Origin: Alphaproteobacteria bacterium
GTDB taxonomy: Bacteria; Pseudomonadota; Alphaproteobacteria; UBA8366
Length of the DNA: 64,000 bases
Direction: 5' to 3'
Assembly (NCBI GenBank): GCA_009377445.1
Contig: WHUA01000002.1
Coordinates: 1-64,000, forward strand
How positions within the stretch are numbered: the first letter of the stretch is position 1; each line of letters begins with the position of its first letter. Shown piece by piece: positions 19,668 to 27,936 of this stretch. Below the pieces are notes generated by a model that made no database searches, was not told where the DNA came from, and saw nothing but the letters and a program-made list of their open reading frames with translations. The translations under genes and the position numbers were made by a program.

Positions 19668-20021
19668 TCAGGAAAGGGCGGAACGGATTTTCTGCTGATC
19701 GGCGGGCTTGAAGCCGATCACGATGCCGTCACCGAGGTCGAAGACCGGCCGCTTGATCAGCGCCGGATGCGCCAGTATCAACTCCCGCGCGCGAACCCCG
19801 TCGACCACCGCCGTCTCGGCCGCGGGCAGTTTCCGCCAGGTCGTGCCGCGGGTGTTCAGCAGCGCTTCCCAGCCGAGCGCGGCGATCCAGGCGTCGAGCT
19901 TCTTCGCATCCAGCCCGTCGGCGCGGAAGTCGTGGAAGCGCGCGGCGATGCCTTCCGCTTCCAGCCACTTCATGGCCTTGCGGCAGGTGCTGCAGGTCTT
20001 GATGCCGTAGACGGTGATCAT
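19668..20021 (-). CDS. ArsC/Spx-family (YffB-like) thioredoxin-fold protein
   Basis: A 117-residue protein starting MITVYGIKTCSTCRKAMKWL, with the CxxC-type active site CSTC and the family's conserved RGTTWRKLP and LIKRPVFDLGDGIVIGF segments. It is most like the YffB branch of ArsC-related reductases, which use glutathione or thioredoxin to reduce an unknown oxyanion or disulfide. The ATG at 20021 was chosen because the longer frame starts in the translated family-i repeat. It is separated by only 53 bp from the SDR gene downstream, on the same strand. Confidence 0.9.
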   Translation of the reverse strand: MITVYGIKTCSTCRKAMKWLEAEGIAARFHDFRADGLDAKKLDAWIAALGWEALLNTRGTTWRKLPAAETAVVDGVRARELILAHPALIKRPVFDLGDGIVIGFKPADQQKIRSALS

Positions 20022-20040
20022 GGTTTTCGCACCGAGCCGC

Positions 20041-20112
20041 TCATGCTTCGACAAGCTCAGCATGAGGATACAATATTACGTTCATCCTCATGCTGAGCTT
20101 GTCGAAGCATGA
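20041..20112. repeat. Family (i) perfect 29-bp inverted repeat
   Basis: TCATGCTTCGACAAGCTCAG, continuing CATGAGGAT (20041-20069), is exactly complementary to 20084-20112, with a 14-nt AT-rich loop. This is the cleanest example of the family in the window. It sits between the ArsC-like gene and MmgE/PrpD. Confidence 0.88.
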
Positions 20113-20147
20113 GGCTGGCACGACCTTAGTACAGCCCCCTCTCCCAG

Positions 20148-20161
20148 ATCTACTAGTAGAT
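20148..20161. other. 14-bp perfect palindrome ATCTACTAGTAGAT
   Basis: This palindrome lies between the family-i repeat and the end of the MmgE/PrpD gene. It is flanked by CCCCCTCTCCC and GGGGAGGGG, which can pair, so it may be the tip of a larger hairpin ending the MmgE/PrpD transcript. Confidence 0.45.
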
Positions 20162-20189
20162 AAGCGAATCCAGGGGAGGGGATTAAACC

Positions 20190-21584
20190 TCATTCCGCCG
20201 CGGCGGTCGCCGCAGGATCGCGCGTCGCCAACAGGTCCGTAAACTGGCGCATGCTCTTCAGGCTCTCGAAATCCTCGAGCGCGGCGTAGACCGCGGCCAC
20301 CCGGTCGGACGGCAGCACCATTCCGGCGCAGCTCTCGAACTTGACCTTGAGCTTGCCGGCCGGCAGCGGCGCCTCCGCCCCTCGCCCGCGCGCGCACTTC
20401 ACGCGCACCGACAGGACGCGGCCGTCCCTGAGCTCGACGCGGATCTCGGCGCCGAGGCGGTCGCTCGATTCCACCGGCATCTCCGGATGCGGGGCGGCGG
20501 TGACGCGCTGCATGAGCGCCTGCACGTCCTTCTCGAGATACGCGCCGTCGTCGAAATGCTGCATAACGACCTTGCCGTGCATCAGCGCGCGGGCGACGCA
20601 GTACTGCACGCTGAACTTGGCATCGAGCGGGCTCTGCGGGTCGGGCCGGTTGGTATGCTGCAAGCGGCTCGGATGGGTCCAGGAGTCGACATGCTTCACC
20701 ATCTCCGGCGTCAGCCCTTCCCGGTCGACGAGAGTGATCATCGCATCGATGGCGGGATGCGTGCTGGCGCAGCAGGGATACTGCTTGATGGCGATCGCCG
20801 GATCGACGATGTCGAAGGGCGCGGCCCATTTCGACAGGACCTTTTCCGGCCAGTAGGCGCCCTTGCCGTTGAAGACTTCGAAAAAGCCCTGCTTGTGCTC
20901 GAAGGCGCCCTGGTTGGCGGTGAAGCCCTCCTTCGCCAGCAGCGCCGCGAACAGGCCGTGGCGCGAGGCGTGGCCGACATGCAGCGGCTTCGTCATGGTG
21001 CCGAAGTTGGCCTTGACGCCGGACGACAGCGACACGGCGATGGCGAGTGCGGTCGCCGTCTTGTCCTCGTCCAGCCCCAGCAGCTTGGCGCAGGCGGCCG
21101 TGGCGCCGAACACGCCCAAGGTCGCCGTCGGATGCCAGCCCTTGTCGTAATGGTGCAGGTGCACGCCGCGCCCGATGGCGGTCTCCGCCTCGAAGCCCAG
21201 CACATAAGCGAGGATGAGCGCGCGGCCGCCGGTCCCCAGCTTCTCGCCGAGCGCGATCGCCGCCGGCAGGATCGGCGCCGACGGATGCCCGCCCATCGTG
21301 TTGCTGCAATCGTCGAAGTCCTGGGCGTGCGCGGCGGTGCCGTTGATCAGCGCCGCGTTCAGCGGCGTGGTGCGGGCGTTGCCGCCGAAGATCAGGCTCG
21401 GCCCCGGCTGCTCCGCGGCCTCGATCGCGGCGCCGACGATCCTGCCGCTCGGCTCCGTCGAGCCCGCCAGCGTGACGCCGGTGTAGTCGATCAGCCCGGT
21501 GCGCGCCCATTCGACCGCCTCCTTCGGCAGATCGTCGTAGCACGCGGTGACGACACGCTTCGCCAGCTCGACCGTCAGGGACAT
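20190..21584 (-). CDS. MmgE/PrpD family protein
   Basis: A protein of about 464 residues in the 2-methylcitrate dehydratase superfamily. It begins MSLTVELAKRVVTACYDDLP and has the conserved NGTAAHAQDFDD and HPTATLGVFGATAACAKLLG segments. GGAGGAAC 6 bp upstream of the ATG at 21584 decides the start over a longer frame. The family includes PrpD, cis-aconitate decarboxylase and many dehydratases or isomerases of organic acids. The closest reaction cannot be assigned, but the nearby aconitase and lyase genes are suggestive. It is divergent from the serine hydrolase gene, with a family-iii repeat between them. Confidence 0.9.
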   Translation of the reverse strand: MSLTVELAKRVVTACYDDLPKEAVEWARTGLIDYTGVTLAGSTEPSGRIVGAAIEAAEQPGPSLIFGGNARTTPLNAALINGTAAHAQDFDDCSNTMGGHPSAPILPAAIALGEKLGTGGRALILAYVLGFEAETAIGRGVHLHHYDKGWHPTATLGVFGATAACAKLLGLDEDKTATALAIAVSLSSGVKANFGTMTKPLHVGHASRHGLFAALLAKEGFTANQGAFEHKQGFFEVFNGKGAYWPEKVLSKWAAPFDIVDPAIAIKQYPCCASTHPAIDAMITLVDREGLTPEMVKHVDSWTHPSRLQHTNRPDPQSPLDAKFSVQYCVARALMHGKVVMQHFDDGAYLEKDVQALMQRVTAAPHPEMPVESSDRLGAEIRVELRDGRVLSVRVKCARGRGAEAPLPAGKLKVKFESCAGMVLPSDRVAAVYAALEDFESLKSMRQFTDLLATRDPAATAAAE

Positions 21585-21701
21585 CGGGTTCCTCCAGGAA
21601 AAAATTCGGGATTGGGCGGTGCCGCCCGGCGCGGTTTCCTCTATCATGCGACGCTCCGGCCGGCGACTGCAAGTGTGCTCACGGAATGACATATCGGGCC
21701 C

Positions 21702-21802
21702 TTTCCCCCCACCCCAACCCTCCCCCGCAAGGGGGGAGGGCTTTGAATTTCAATAAGATTTCCCCCTCCCCCCTTGCGGGGGAGGGTTGGGGTGGGGGGT
21801 GG
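21702..21802. repeat. Family (iii) C/G-tract inverted repeat overlapping a gene start
   Basis: CCCCCCACCCCAACCCTCCC with CCGCAAGGGGGGAGGG is exactly mirrored about 30 bp later, around TTTGAATTTCAATAAGATTT. The right half is translated as part of the first residues of the serine hydrolase frame. Confidence 0.88.
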
Positions 21803-23629
21803 AGGCTGGTTCGGATTACCCTCCTCCTTCTCCTCCTCGCCCTTCCCGCCGGCGCGGCCGAGCCGCTCGACGGATTCGACGGCTATGTCGAGAAGGCGAT
21901 GGCGGAGTGGGAGACGCCGGGGCTGTCGGTCGCCATCGTCCGGGACGGCAAGGTGGCGATGGTCAAGGGCTACGGCTTTCGGACGCTGGGCGGCGGCGCG
22001 CTGGTCGATCCGGCGACGGTGTTCGCCACGGGCTCGATCAGCAAGACCTTCACCGCGGCCGCCGTCGCGGCGCTCATCGCGCAGGACCGCATGCGCTGGG
22101 ACGACCGCGTCATCGACCACCTGCCCGGATTCCGCCTGTTCGATCCCTATGTCACGCGCGAGATTCGCATCCGCGACCTGCTGAGCCACCGCAGCGGGCT
22201 GCCGCCGGCCGAGATGCTCTGGTACTACTCGCCTTTCGACCGGCGCGAGATTCTCCGCCGGCTGCAGTATCTTGAGCCGGAGTCCGGATTCCGCAGCGGC
22301 TTCGGCTACCAGAACCTGATGTTCGTCGCCGCGGGCGAAGCCGTCGCCGCCGCCGCCGGCATGAGCTGGGACAGCTTCGTCGCCGCAACGTTCTTCCGGC
22401 CGCTCGGCATGTCCGACACCTCCACCTCCGTCGCCGCCATCGGCGGCAACACCGCTACACCGCACGCGCGCATCGACGGCGAGATCCAGCCGATCGCCTG
22501 GCTCAACGTCGACAACATCGCGCCCGCGGGCGGCATCAACAGCAGCGCGGCCGACCTCGCCAAATGGATGCAGTTCGAGCTCGCGGACGGCGCCGACGGG
22601 GAAGAGGCGCTGCTCCGGCCCGTCGACGTCGCGGAGATGCGGACACCGCAAACCGTCATTCGCGTGCCGGCGGCGAGACGCGAGGCCTTTCCCCACACGC
22701 TGTTCCGCGCCTACGGCCTCGGATGGTACGTCGAAGACTACCGCGGCCGGCGGATCGCCTATCACAGCGGGCGGATCGACGGCATGTCGTCTCGCCTCAC
22801 CCTGGTCCCGGAACAGCGCCTCGGCATCGCGATCCTCACCAACCGCGGCCGCTCCAGTCTGCCGGACGCCCTCACCTACCGGCTGCTCGACGCCTACCTG
22901 GGCGCGGAGCCGCACGACTGGAGCGGCGCATTGCTGAAGCGCGGCATGGACCCGTATGAGCAGCGCGAAGAGGATCGCCGGACCCTGCTGGCCCAGCGCA
23001 TCGCAGGCACGCAGCCGACGCTTCCCTCCGCGCGCTACGCCGGCCTGTACGAAAGCCGGCTTTACGGGCCGCTCGACGTCGCGTTCGACGGCAAGGCGCT
23101 GACCCTGACGCGGGGCGCCGAAGTGCTCGCCCGGCTCAGCCATTTCCATTACGACACCTTCTTCGCCGATTTCGTCAATCCCGCGCTGCGCGACCGGCTG
23201 GCGCGGTTCGAGATCGACCACCACGGCCGCGTCTCGGCGCTCGAGCTGGAGTACGAGGGACGCTTCGACGCCGCCGCGCCGCCGCTCCCGAACGGGCTGG
23301 CGCCACCCGGCGAGACGGACGCCGCGTCGGGCAAGCTGCTCGGCATATGGTCGGGCCGCTGGAACGGGGTGCAGCCGCACAGCCTCGTGGTGGAACGCAT
23401 CGAAAACGGCGTGGCGTCGGTGGTCTACGCCTGGGGCCCCGCGCCGGTCTGGGGCGTCGATGAAGGCGGCTGGCAACGCGAGCAGGCGCCGGTCAAGGAC
23501 AATACGCTGACCGCGGCCATGCCCGGCGGCGGCACGGCAACCTACAGCCTGCAGCCGAACGGCACGCTATTCGGGCAGTACCGGGACGGTGGCCGGAGAA
23601 GGCAGTCCTCCATGCGCCGCGCGCCCTAA
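21743..23629 (+). CDS. Exported serine hydrolase (class C beta-lactamase-like)
   Basis: A periplasmic or secreted protein of the beta-lactamase/DD-peptidase fold. The SxxK nucleophile motif is TGSISKTFTAAAV, the second motif is probably FGYQN, and the third HSG motif is YHSGRIDGM. The C-terminal about 190 residues form a separate beta domain as in esterase-type members. The signal peptide core is ITLLLLLLALPAGAAEP. The start is unusual: the only in-frame ATG (21686) precedes a translated family-iii repeat, and a TTG at 21743 with GGGGGGAGGG before it would also start inside that repeat. Either way the repeat supplies the N-terminal residues or the ribosome site. The substrate is unknown. Confidence 0.82.
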   Translation: MNFNKISPSPLAGEGWGGGWRLVRITLLLLLLALPAGAAEPLDGFDGYVEKAMAEWETPGLSVAIVRDGKVAMVKGYGFRTLGGGALVDPATVFATGSISKTFTAAAVAALIAQDRMRWDDRVIDHLPGFRLFDPYVTREIRIRDLLSHRSGLPPAEMLWYYSPFDRREILRRLQYLEPESGFRSGFGYQNLMFVAAGEAVAAAAGMSWDSFVAATFFRPLGMSDTSTSVAAIGGNTATPHARIDGEIQPIAWLNVDNIAPAGGINSSAADLAKWMQFELADGADGEEALLRPVDVAEMRTPQTVIRVPAARREAFPHTLFRAYGLGWYVEDYRGRRIAYHSGRIDGMSSRLTLVPEQRLGIAILTNRGRSSLPDALTYRLLDAYLGAEPHDWSGALLKRGMDPYEQREEDRRTLLAQRIAGTQPTLPSARYAGLYESRLYGPLDVAFDGKALTLTRGAEVLARLSHFHYDTFFADFVNPALRDRLARFEIDHHGRVSALELEYEGRFDAAAPPLPNGLAPPGETDAASGKLLGIWSGRWNGVQPHSLVVERIENGVASVVYAWGPAPVWGVDEGGWQREQAPVKDNTLTAAMPGGGTATYSLQPNGTLFGQYRDGGRRRQSSMRRAP

Positions 23630-23691
23630 GGCGGCGCGCCCAACCGCCACGCCGGGGCGACAGGATCCTCGCACGCGTGTAGAATCGCCCC

Positions 23692-24516
23692 ATGAGCGAT
23701 CCCGGTCTCCTGGTCCTCGACAGCGTGACGCGCATGGACGAGAGCCATCGCGGCAAGGTCCTTGTCGCGGGCTCGCACGGCGGCGTCTATGCCGCCTATC
23801 TCGCGGCGCTCGGGCGCCTGCGGGGCGTGATCCTGAACGACGCGGGAGTCGGCAAGGAAGACGCCGGCATCGGCGGCCTGTCCTATCTCGACGAGGCGGG
23901 GATCGCGGCCGCCACGGTGGCGCACGACAGCGCCCGCATCGGCGACGGCGGCGACATGCTGGCGCGGGGCGTCATCAGCCACGTCAACCGCCGCGCCGCC
24001 GCGCTGGGCTGCGCGCCCGGCCTGGCCTGCGCCGATTGCGCGCGCCTTCTCATGCAGGCCGAGGTTCCGCAGGAGGATCCCCCGCCCAAACGCGAATCGC
24101 GCTTCCGCTTGCGCGCCGGGCCGGGCGAGCCGGAAATCTGGGGCATCGACTCCGCCTCGCTGGTGACGCCGGACGACAAGGACAAGATCCTGATCGTCGG
24201 TTCGCACGGTCAGCTTCTCGGCGGCCGGCCGGAAACGGCGCTCAAATACGACGCGGTCGCGGCGGTCTACAACGACGCCGGCTGCGGCATCGACGGCGCC
24301 GGCACGAGCCGCCTTCCCACCCTCGACGCCCGCGGCATCGCCGGCGCCACGGTGGCCCACCACAGCGCCCGCATCGGCGACGCGCGCTCGAGCTGGGAAA
24401 CCGGCATCGTCACCTATGTGAACGAGACCGCCACGCGGATGGGCGCCAAACCGGGCATGACGGCGCAGGCGCTCGCTGCCCGCATCGCAACGGCGTGGGG
24501 TGGACGGCGGGGATGA
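23692..24516 (+). CDS. Unknown protein with two tandem homologous domains
   Basis: A 274-residue protein I do not recognise. Residues about 8-118 and 146-262 are repeats of one domain. Both contain GSHG (VLVAGSHGG, ILIVGSHGQ), NDAGxG (VILNDAGVG, AVYNDAGCG), a Leu-Asp-xx-Gly-Ile turn, ATVAHxSARIGD, and VN..A...G..PG. Conserved His, Asp, Asn, Ser and Arg in the same places suggest a catalytic or ligand site used twice, or one at a domain interface. A proline-rich linker (about 122-135) joins them. There is no signal peptide. It lies between an exported hydrolase and a peptidase homologue. The CDS is well supported; function is open. Confidence 0.8.
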   Translation: MSDPGLLVLDSVTRMDESHRGKVLVAGSHGGVYAAYLAALGRLRGVILNDAGVGKEDAGIGGLSYLDEAGIAAATVAHDSARIGDGGDMLARGVISHVNRRAAALGCAPGLACADCARLLMQAEVPQEDPPPKRESRFRLRAGPGEPEIWGIDSASLVTPDDKDKILIVGSHGQLLGGRPETALKYDAVAAVYNDAGCGIDGAGTSRLPTLDARGIAGATVAHHSARIGDARSSWETGIVTYVNETATRMGAKPGMTAQALAARIATAWGGRRG

Positions 24517-24565
24517 GAAACCGGGTGGAATTGCGCCCTTTCCCCCGCCTAAATCCTCCCCCGCA

Positions 24566-24727
24566 AGGCAGGGGGATCGCATTTGCGTATCTTGCACGAA
24601 TGCCGTGCGTCCTTCGACAGGCTCAGGATGAGGGAGAATCTTCGTGGCATTGAGAAGAATCCTCATGCTGAGCCTGTCGAAGCACGCACCCTGCTTGTCC
24701 CAATCGCCGCGAGCGCCAGCAAATGCG
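24566..24727. repeat. Composite palindromic element, copy B
   Basis: Nearly the same as 1855-2017: TGCGTATCTTGCACGAATGC, the family-i pair TTCGACAGGCTCAGGATGAG / CTCATGCTGAGCCTGTCGAA, then CTTGTCCCAATCGCCGCGAG and a complementary outer arm ending AAATGCGATTGCCCTGCC. A partial family-iii unit (CCTAAATCCTCCCCCGCAAG) precedes it. Confidence 0.8.
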
Positions 24728-24777
24728 ATTGCCCTGCCTTGCGGCGGAGGATTCAGGTTGGGAGTGCGAGCGCGATC

Positions 24778-25788
24778 ATGACGACAGCACAGGAAATCCA
24801 GCAGCGCGCGCTCGTCATCGACGGGTTGTCCTACTACAGCGACGGGTACACCGGCGACCTCCGGGCCGGCGGCGTCGATGCGCTGAACGTCACCGTCTGC
24901 CACTTCGAGGCCGATTACCGTGAGGCGTGCGACCGCATCGCAGGCTGGCTCGCGCGGACCGCGGCGCCGGAATCGGAGTGGCGCCTCGTCGAGCGGCGCG
25001 GCGACCTCGACGCGGCGCGGGCGGACGGCAGGACCGGCGTCGTCATGGGCTGGCAGAACATGCGCCCGGTCGAAGACGACCTCGACCGGCTGGCGCTGTT
25101 CCACAAGCTCGGCGTCCGGGTCATGCAGATCACCTACAACTACCGCAACTTCCTCGGCGACGGCTGCCTGGAGACGGAGGACGCAGGCCTCAGCGTCATG
25201 GGCCGCGACGCGGTGCGGCTGATGAACCAGCTCGGCATCGCCATCGACCTGAGCCATGTGGGCGACCGCACCGCCCTCGACGCCATCGCGCTCAGCGAGA
25301 AGCCGGTGCTGGCGACCCACGCCGACGCGCGTGCGCTCGTCGACCTGCCGCGCAACAAATCGGACGACGTCATCAAGGCGATCGCCGAGACGGGCGGCGT
25401 CATCGGCGCGAGCGTCTACGGCCCGATGCTGTGGGATGGCGACACGTCGCGCCGCCCGACGATCGACGACTTCGTCCGGCATCTCGAACACATCGTCGAG
25501 GTCGCGGGCATCGACCATGTCGGCTTCGGCACCGACCTGCCCGCGGCGAAGGACTTGACGAAGACCGCCTTCGCCGCGGCCAACCGCCGGCTCTGGAGCG
25601 GCATCTCCAGCTACGGCGACGCCTTCGGCCACGATATCCCGGCGCGCTATCCGGCCGACGCCAATTCGCACGCCAAGCTGGCGAACATAACGGGCGCGCT
25701 GGTGGCCCGCGGCTGGCGCGACCGGGACATCGAAGCGTATCTCGGCGGCAACATCGCCCGCGCATTCGGCGAGATCTGGCGCCCCTGA
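24778..25788 (+). CDS. Membrane dipeptidase (peptidase M19) homologue with lost metal ligands
   Basis: A protein of about 336 residues starting MTTAQEIQQRALVIDGLSYY. The TIM-barrel fold of M19 is clear: DLSHVGDRTALDAI and LATHADARALVDLPRN carry the two later His, and HVGFGTDLP the Asp. The first HxD pair of the family (normally DGHND) is replaced (IDGLSYYSDG), and the bridging Glu (normally EGG) is replaced by WQN. At most one metal site seems possible, so ordinary dipeptide hydrolysis is doubtful. The start was chosen because upstream in-frame codons are translated repeat. It may be a different amidohydrolase-like activity. Confidence 0.87.
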   Translation: MTTAQEIQQRALVIDGLSYYSDGYTGDLRAGGVDALNVTVCHFEADYREACDRIAGWLARTAAPESEWRLVERRGDLDAARADGRTGVVMGWQNMRPVEDDLDRLALFHKLGVRVMQITYNYRNFLGDGCLETEDAGLSVMGRDAVRLMNQLGIAIDLSHVGDRTALDAIALSEKPVLATHADARALVDLPRNKSDDVIKAIAETGGVIGASVYGPMLWDGDTSRRPTIDDFVRHLEHIVEVAGIDHVGFGTDLPAAKDLTKTAFAAANRRLWSGISSYGDAFGHDIPARYPADANSHAKLANITGALVARGWRDRDIEAYLGGNIARAFGEIWRP

Positions 25789-25929
25789 CCTGTTCACGGG
25801 GGTAGGCTCCGCTATAATCCGCCTGGACCTTCCGGGCATCCGCAATATTTGTCTGCATGAGCGGCGCGTGCGACCGGCGCGCGGCTCCTTGCTCCCGCCC
25901 GCAACCGCATCTGATGGTTTCCGCGCCGA

Positions 25930-27756
25930 ATGGATTTCGGTAACGCCCTCATCCTCGTCTGCGCAGGCCTTCTCCTGCTCAGCATATTCGCGGGCATCGT
26001 CTCGTCGCGCATCGGCGCGCCGCTGCTGCTGGTCTTCCTTGGGCTCGGCATGCTCGCGGGCGAAGACGGGCCGGGCGGGATCGACTTCGACGACTTCCAG
26101 ATCGCCTATACGATCGGCGCGGTGTCGCTCGCCATCGTCCTGTTCGATGGCGGCCTGCGCACCGGTTCCGAAACGCTGCGCGCCGCGGCCGGCCCGGCGC
26201 TGGCGCTTGCCACCGTCGGCGTCGCCATCACCGCCGGGGTGACCGGCGCCGCCGCCTACCTGATCTTCGACTTGAACTGGATCGAGGCCCTGCTGGTCGG
26301 CTCGGTCGTCGCATCGACCGACGCGGCGGCCGTCTTCTTCCTGCTCAACGTCCGGGGAACCAACCTGCCCCATCGCGTGCGCGCCACCCTCGAGGCGGAG
26401 TCCGGCCTCAACGACCCGATGGCGATCTTCCTGACGATCACCTGCGTCGAGCTGCTGAAGTCCGGCGCGACGGAATTCAGTTGGCCGGTCCTCCACGAGC
26501 TGGCCTTCGACTTCCTGACCCAGATCGTGGGCGGCGCAGCGATCGGGGTCGCCGGCGGCTACATCCTGGTCGAGCTGATAAACCGTCTCAGGCTCGCCTC
26601 GGGCCTCTATCCGATCCTCGCCGTCGCCGGGGCGCTGATGACCTTCGCCGGCGCGCAGGTGGTCCACGCCAGCGGCTTTCTCGCCGTCTATATCTGCGGC
26701 CTCATCGTCGCCAAGCGGCGGCACCGGGCGCGGCAGATCATCGAGCGCTTCCAGGACGGCCTTGCCTGGCTCAGCCAGATCGTGATGTTCGTCATGCTCG
26801 GCCTCCTGGTCACGCCGTCCGACCTACTGTACAGCCTCGTGCCGGCGACCTTCATCGCGCTGGTGCTGACCGTGGTGGCGCGGCCGCTCGCCGCCGTGAT
26901 CTGCCTCCTGCCCTTTCGCTTCCAGCCGCGCGAGCACGCCTTCATATCGTGGGTCGGGCTGCGGGGCGCGGTGCCGATCTTTCTCGGCACGATCCCCGTC
27001 CTCGCCGGCGTGCCGTCGGCGAAGCTCTACTTCGAGATCGCCTTCGTCGTCGTCCTGGCATCGCTGCTGATCCAGGGCTGGACGGTCAACCTGTCCGCGC
27101 AGCTCCTCAATCTCGCGCTGCCGCCCGCGCCGGGCCCCTCGCTCCGCTTCGACATCGAGCTGCCGGAAGCTGTCGGCCGCGACATGGCCGTCTTCGCGGT
27201 GCAGGAAGGCAGCGCCTGCACGCGGCTGAAGCCGGCCGACCTGCAGGCGCATTCGAAGACCGAAGTCGTCGCCGTCATGCGCGAGGGGGCGATGCTGAAT
27301 CCGGCAAACGTGCTGCGGCTCAGTCCCGGCGACCAGGTGATCATCATCGCGCCCGACGATCGCCTGCCGGCGTTGGATGCGCTGTTCGCGCCCGCGCCGC
27401 CGAAGCATCTGCCGGGCCGCGTGGCCGCCGTGCTGGGCGAATTCACCTTCGAGGGCACGGCCGATATCGCCGAGCTCGCCGGCATGTACGACTTCCAGAT
27501 CCCGCCGAGCGACCGCGGCCTGACGGTGGACGCGTTCCTCGAGCGCCACCTCCGGAATCGCCCGAGTCCGGGGGACCGCCTGCGGCTGGGCCCGGTCGAG
27601 CTCATCGTGCAGGCGGTCGAGGACGGACGCATCACGCGCGCCGGCATCGAGCTCGATCCCCTGGCCGCGATGCCGTTCTCGCGCGACAGCATGCGCATCT
27701 GGCTGCGCCACCTGTTGCGCCGCGCGAAGCCCATGCGCCCGTTCCGGAAGAAATAG
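25930..27756 (+). CDS. Potassium/proton antiporter, CPA family (NhaP2/CvrA-like)
   Basis: A 608-residue inner-membrane protein. About 12-13 membrane segments occupy residues 1-390, with the conserved LVGSVVASTDAAAVFFLL and ESGLNDPMAIFLT transport motifs. Next comes an RCK_C/TrkA-C domain (about 415-480, EGSACTRLKPADLQAHSKTE, GDQVIIIAPDDRL), then a CorC/HlyC-type domain (about 495-575, LGEFTFEGTADIAELAGMYD). This three-part layout is that of NhaP2/CvrA, which exchanges K+ (or Na+) for H+ to control cell turgor and pH under nucleotide or ion control. It is monocistronic by context. Confidence 0.92.
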   Translation: MDFGNALILVCAGLLLLSIFAGIVSSRIGAPLLLVFLGLGMLAGEDGPGGIDFDDFQIAYTIGAVSLAIVLFDGGLRTGSETLRAAAGPALALATVGVAITAGVTGAAAYLIFDLNWIEALLVGSVVASTDAAAVFFLLNVRGTNLPHRVRATLEAESGLNDPMAIFLTITCVELLKSGATEFSWPVLHELAFDFLTQIVGGAAIGVAGGYILVELINRLRLASGLYPILAVAGALMTFAGAQVVHASGFLAVYICGLIVAKRRHRARQIIERFQDGLAWLSQIVMFVMLGLLVTPSDLLYSLVPATFIALVLTVVARPLAAVICLLPFRFQPREHAFISWVGLRGAVPIFLGTIPVLAGVPSAKLYFEIAFVVVLASLLIQGWTVNLSAQLLNLALPPAPGPSLRFDIELPEAVGRDMAVFAVQEGSACTRLKPADLQAHSKTEVVAVMREGAMLNPANVLRLSPGDQVIIIAPDDRLPALDALFAPAPPKHLPGRVAAVLGEFTFEGTADIAELAGMYDFQIPPSDRGLTVDAFLERHLRNRPSPGDRLRLGPVELIVQAVEDGRITRAGIELDPLAAMPFSRDSMRIWLRHLLRRAKPMRPFRKK

Positions 27757-27936
27757 CCGGCGGCGGCGCTCAATCCTCGACGAAGCGCTTCACGTCGTCG
27801 GTCGGCAGGGCCATGGCTCACCTTGTGCGTGCAATTATGGATAGAATATCGCGGCACTATCTTCTTGCGTAATACGTGCGGAACGGACAGACTGCGCCGC
27901 GACAAAGACAAGAAACGGCACGCCGCGAGCGAATTC

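Noticed and set aside
23626..26724. 1032-codon frame on the minus strand over the M19 and antiporter genes
   Set aside because: Very long but it shows the composition of a shadow (Arg, Asp, Gly, Val rich, no motif), runs through a repeat and covers three plus-strand genes that have recognisable families.
27770..27814. 14-codon minus-strand frame MALPTDDVKRFVED
   Set aside because: Too short to support as a gene; it has no recognisable ribosome site and may be chance or a remnant.
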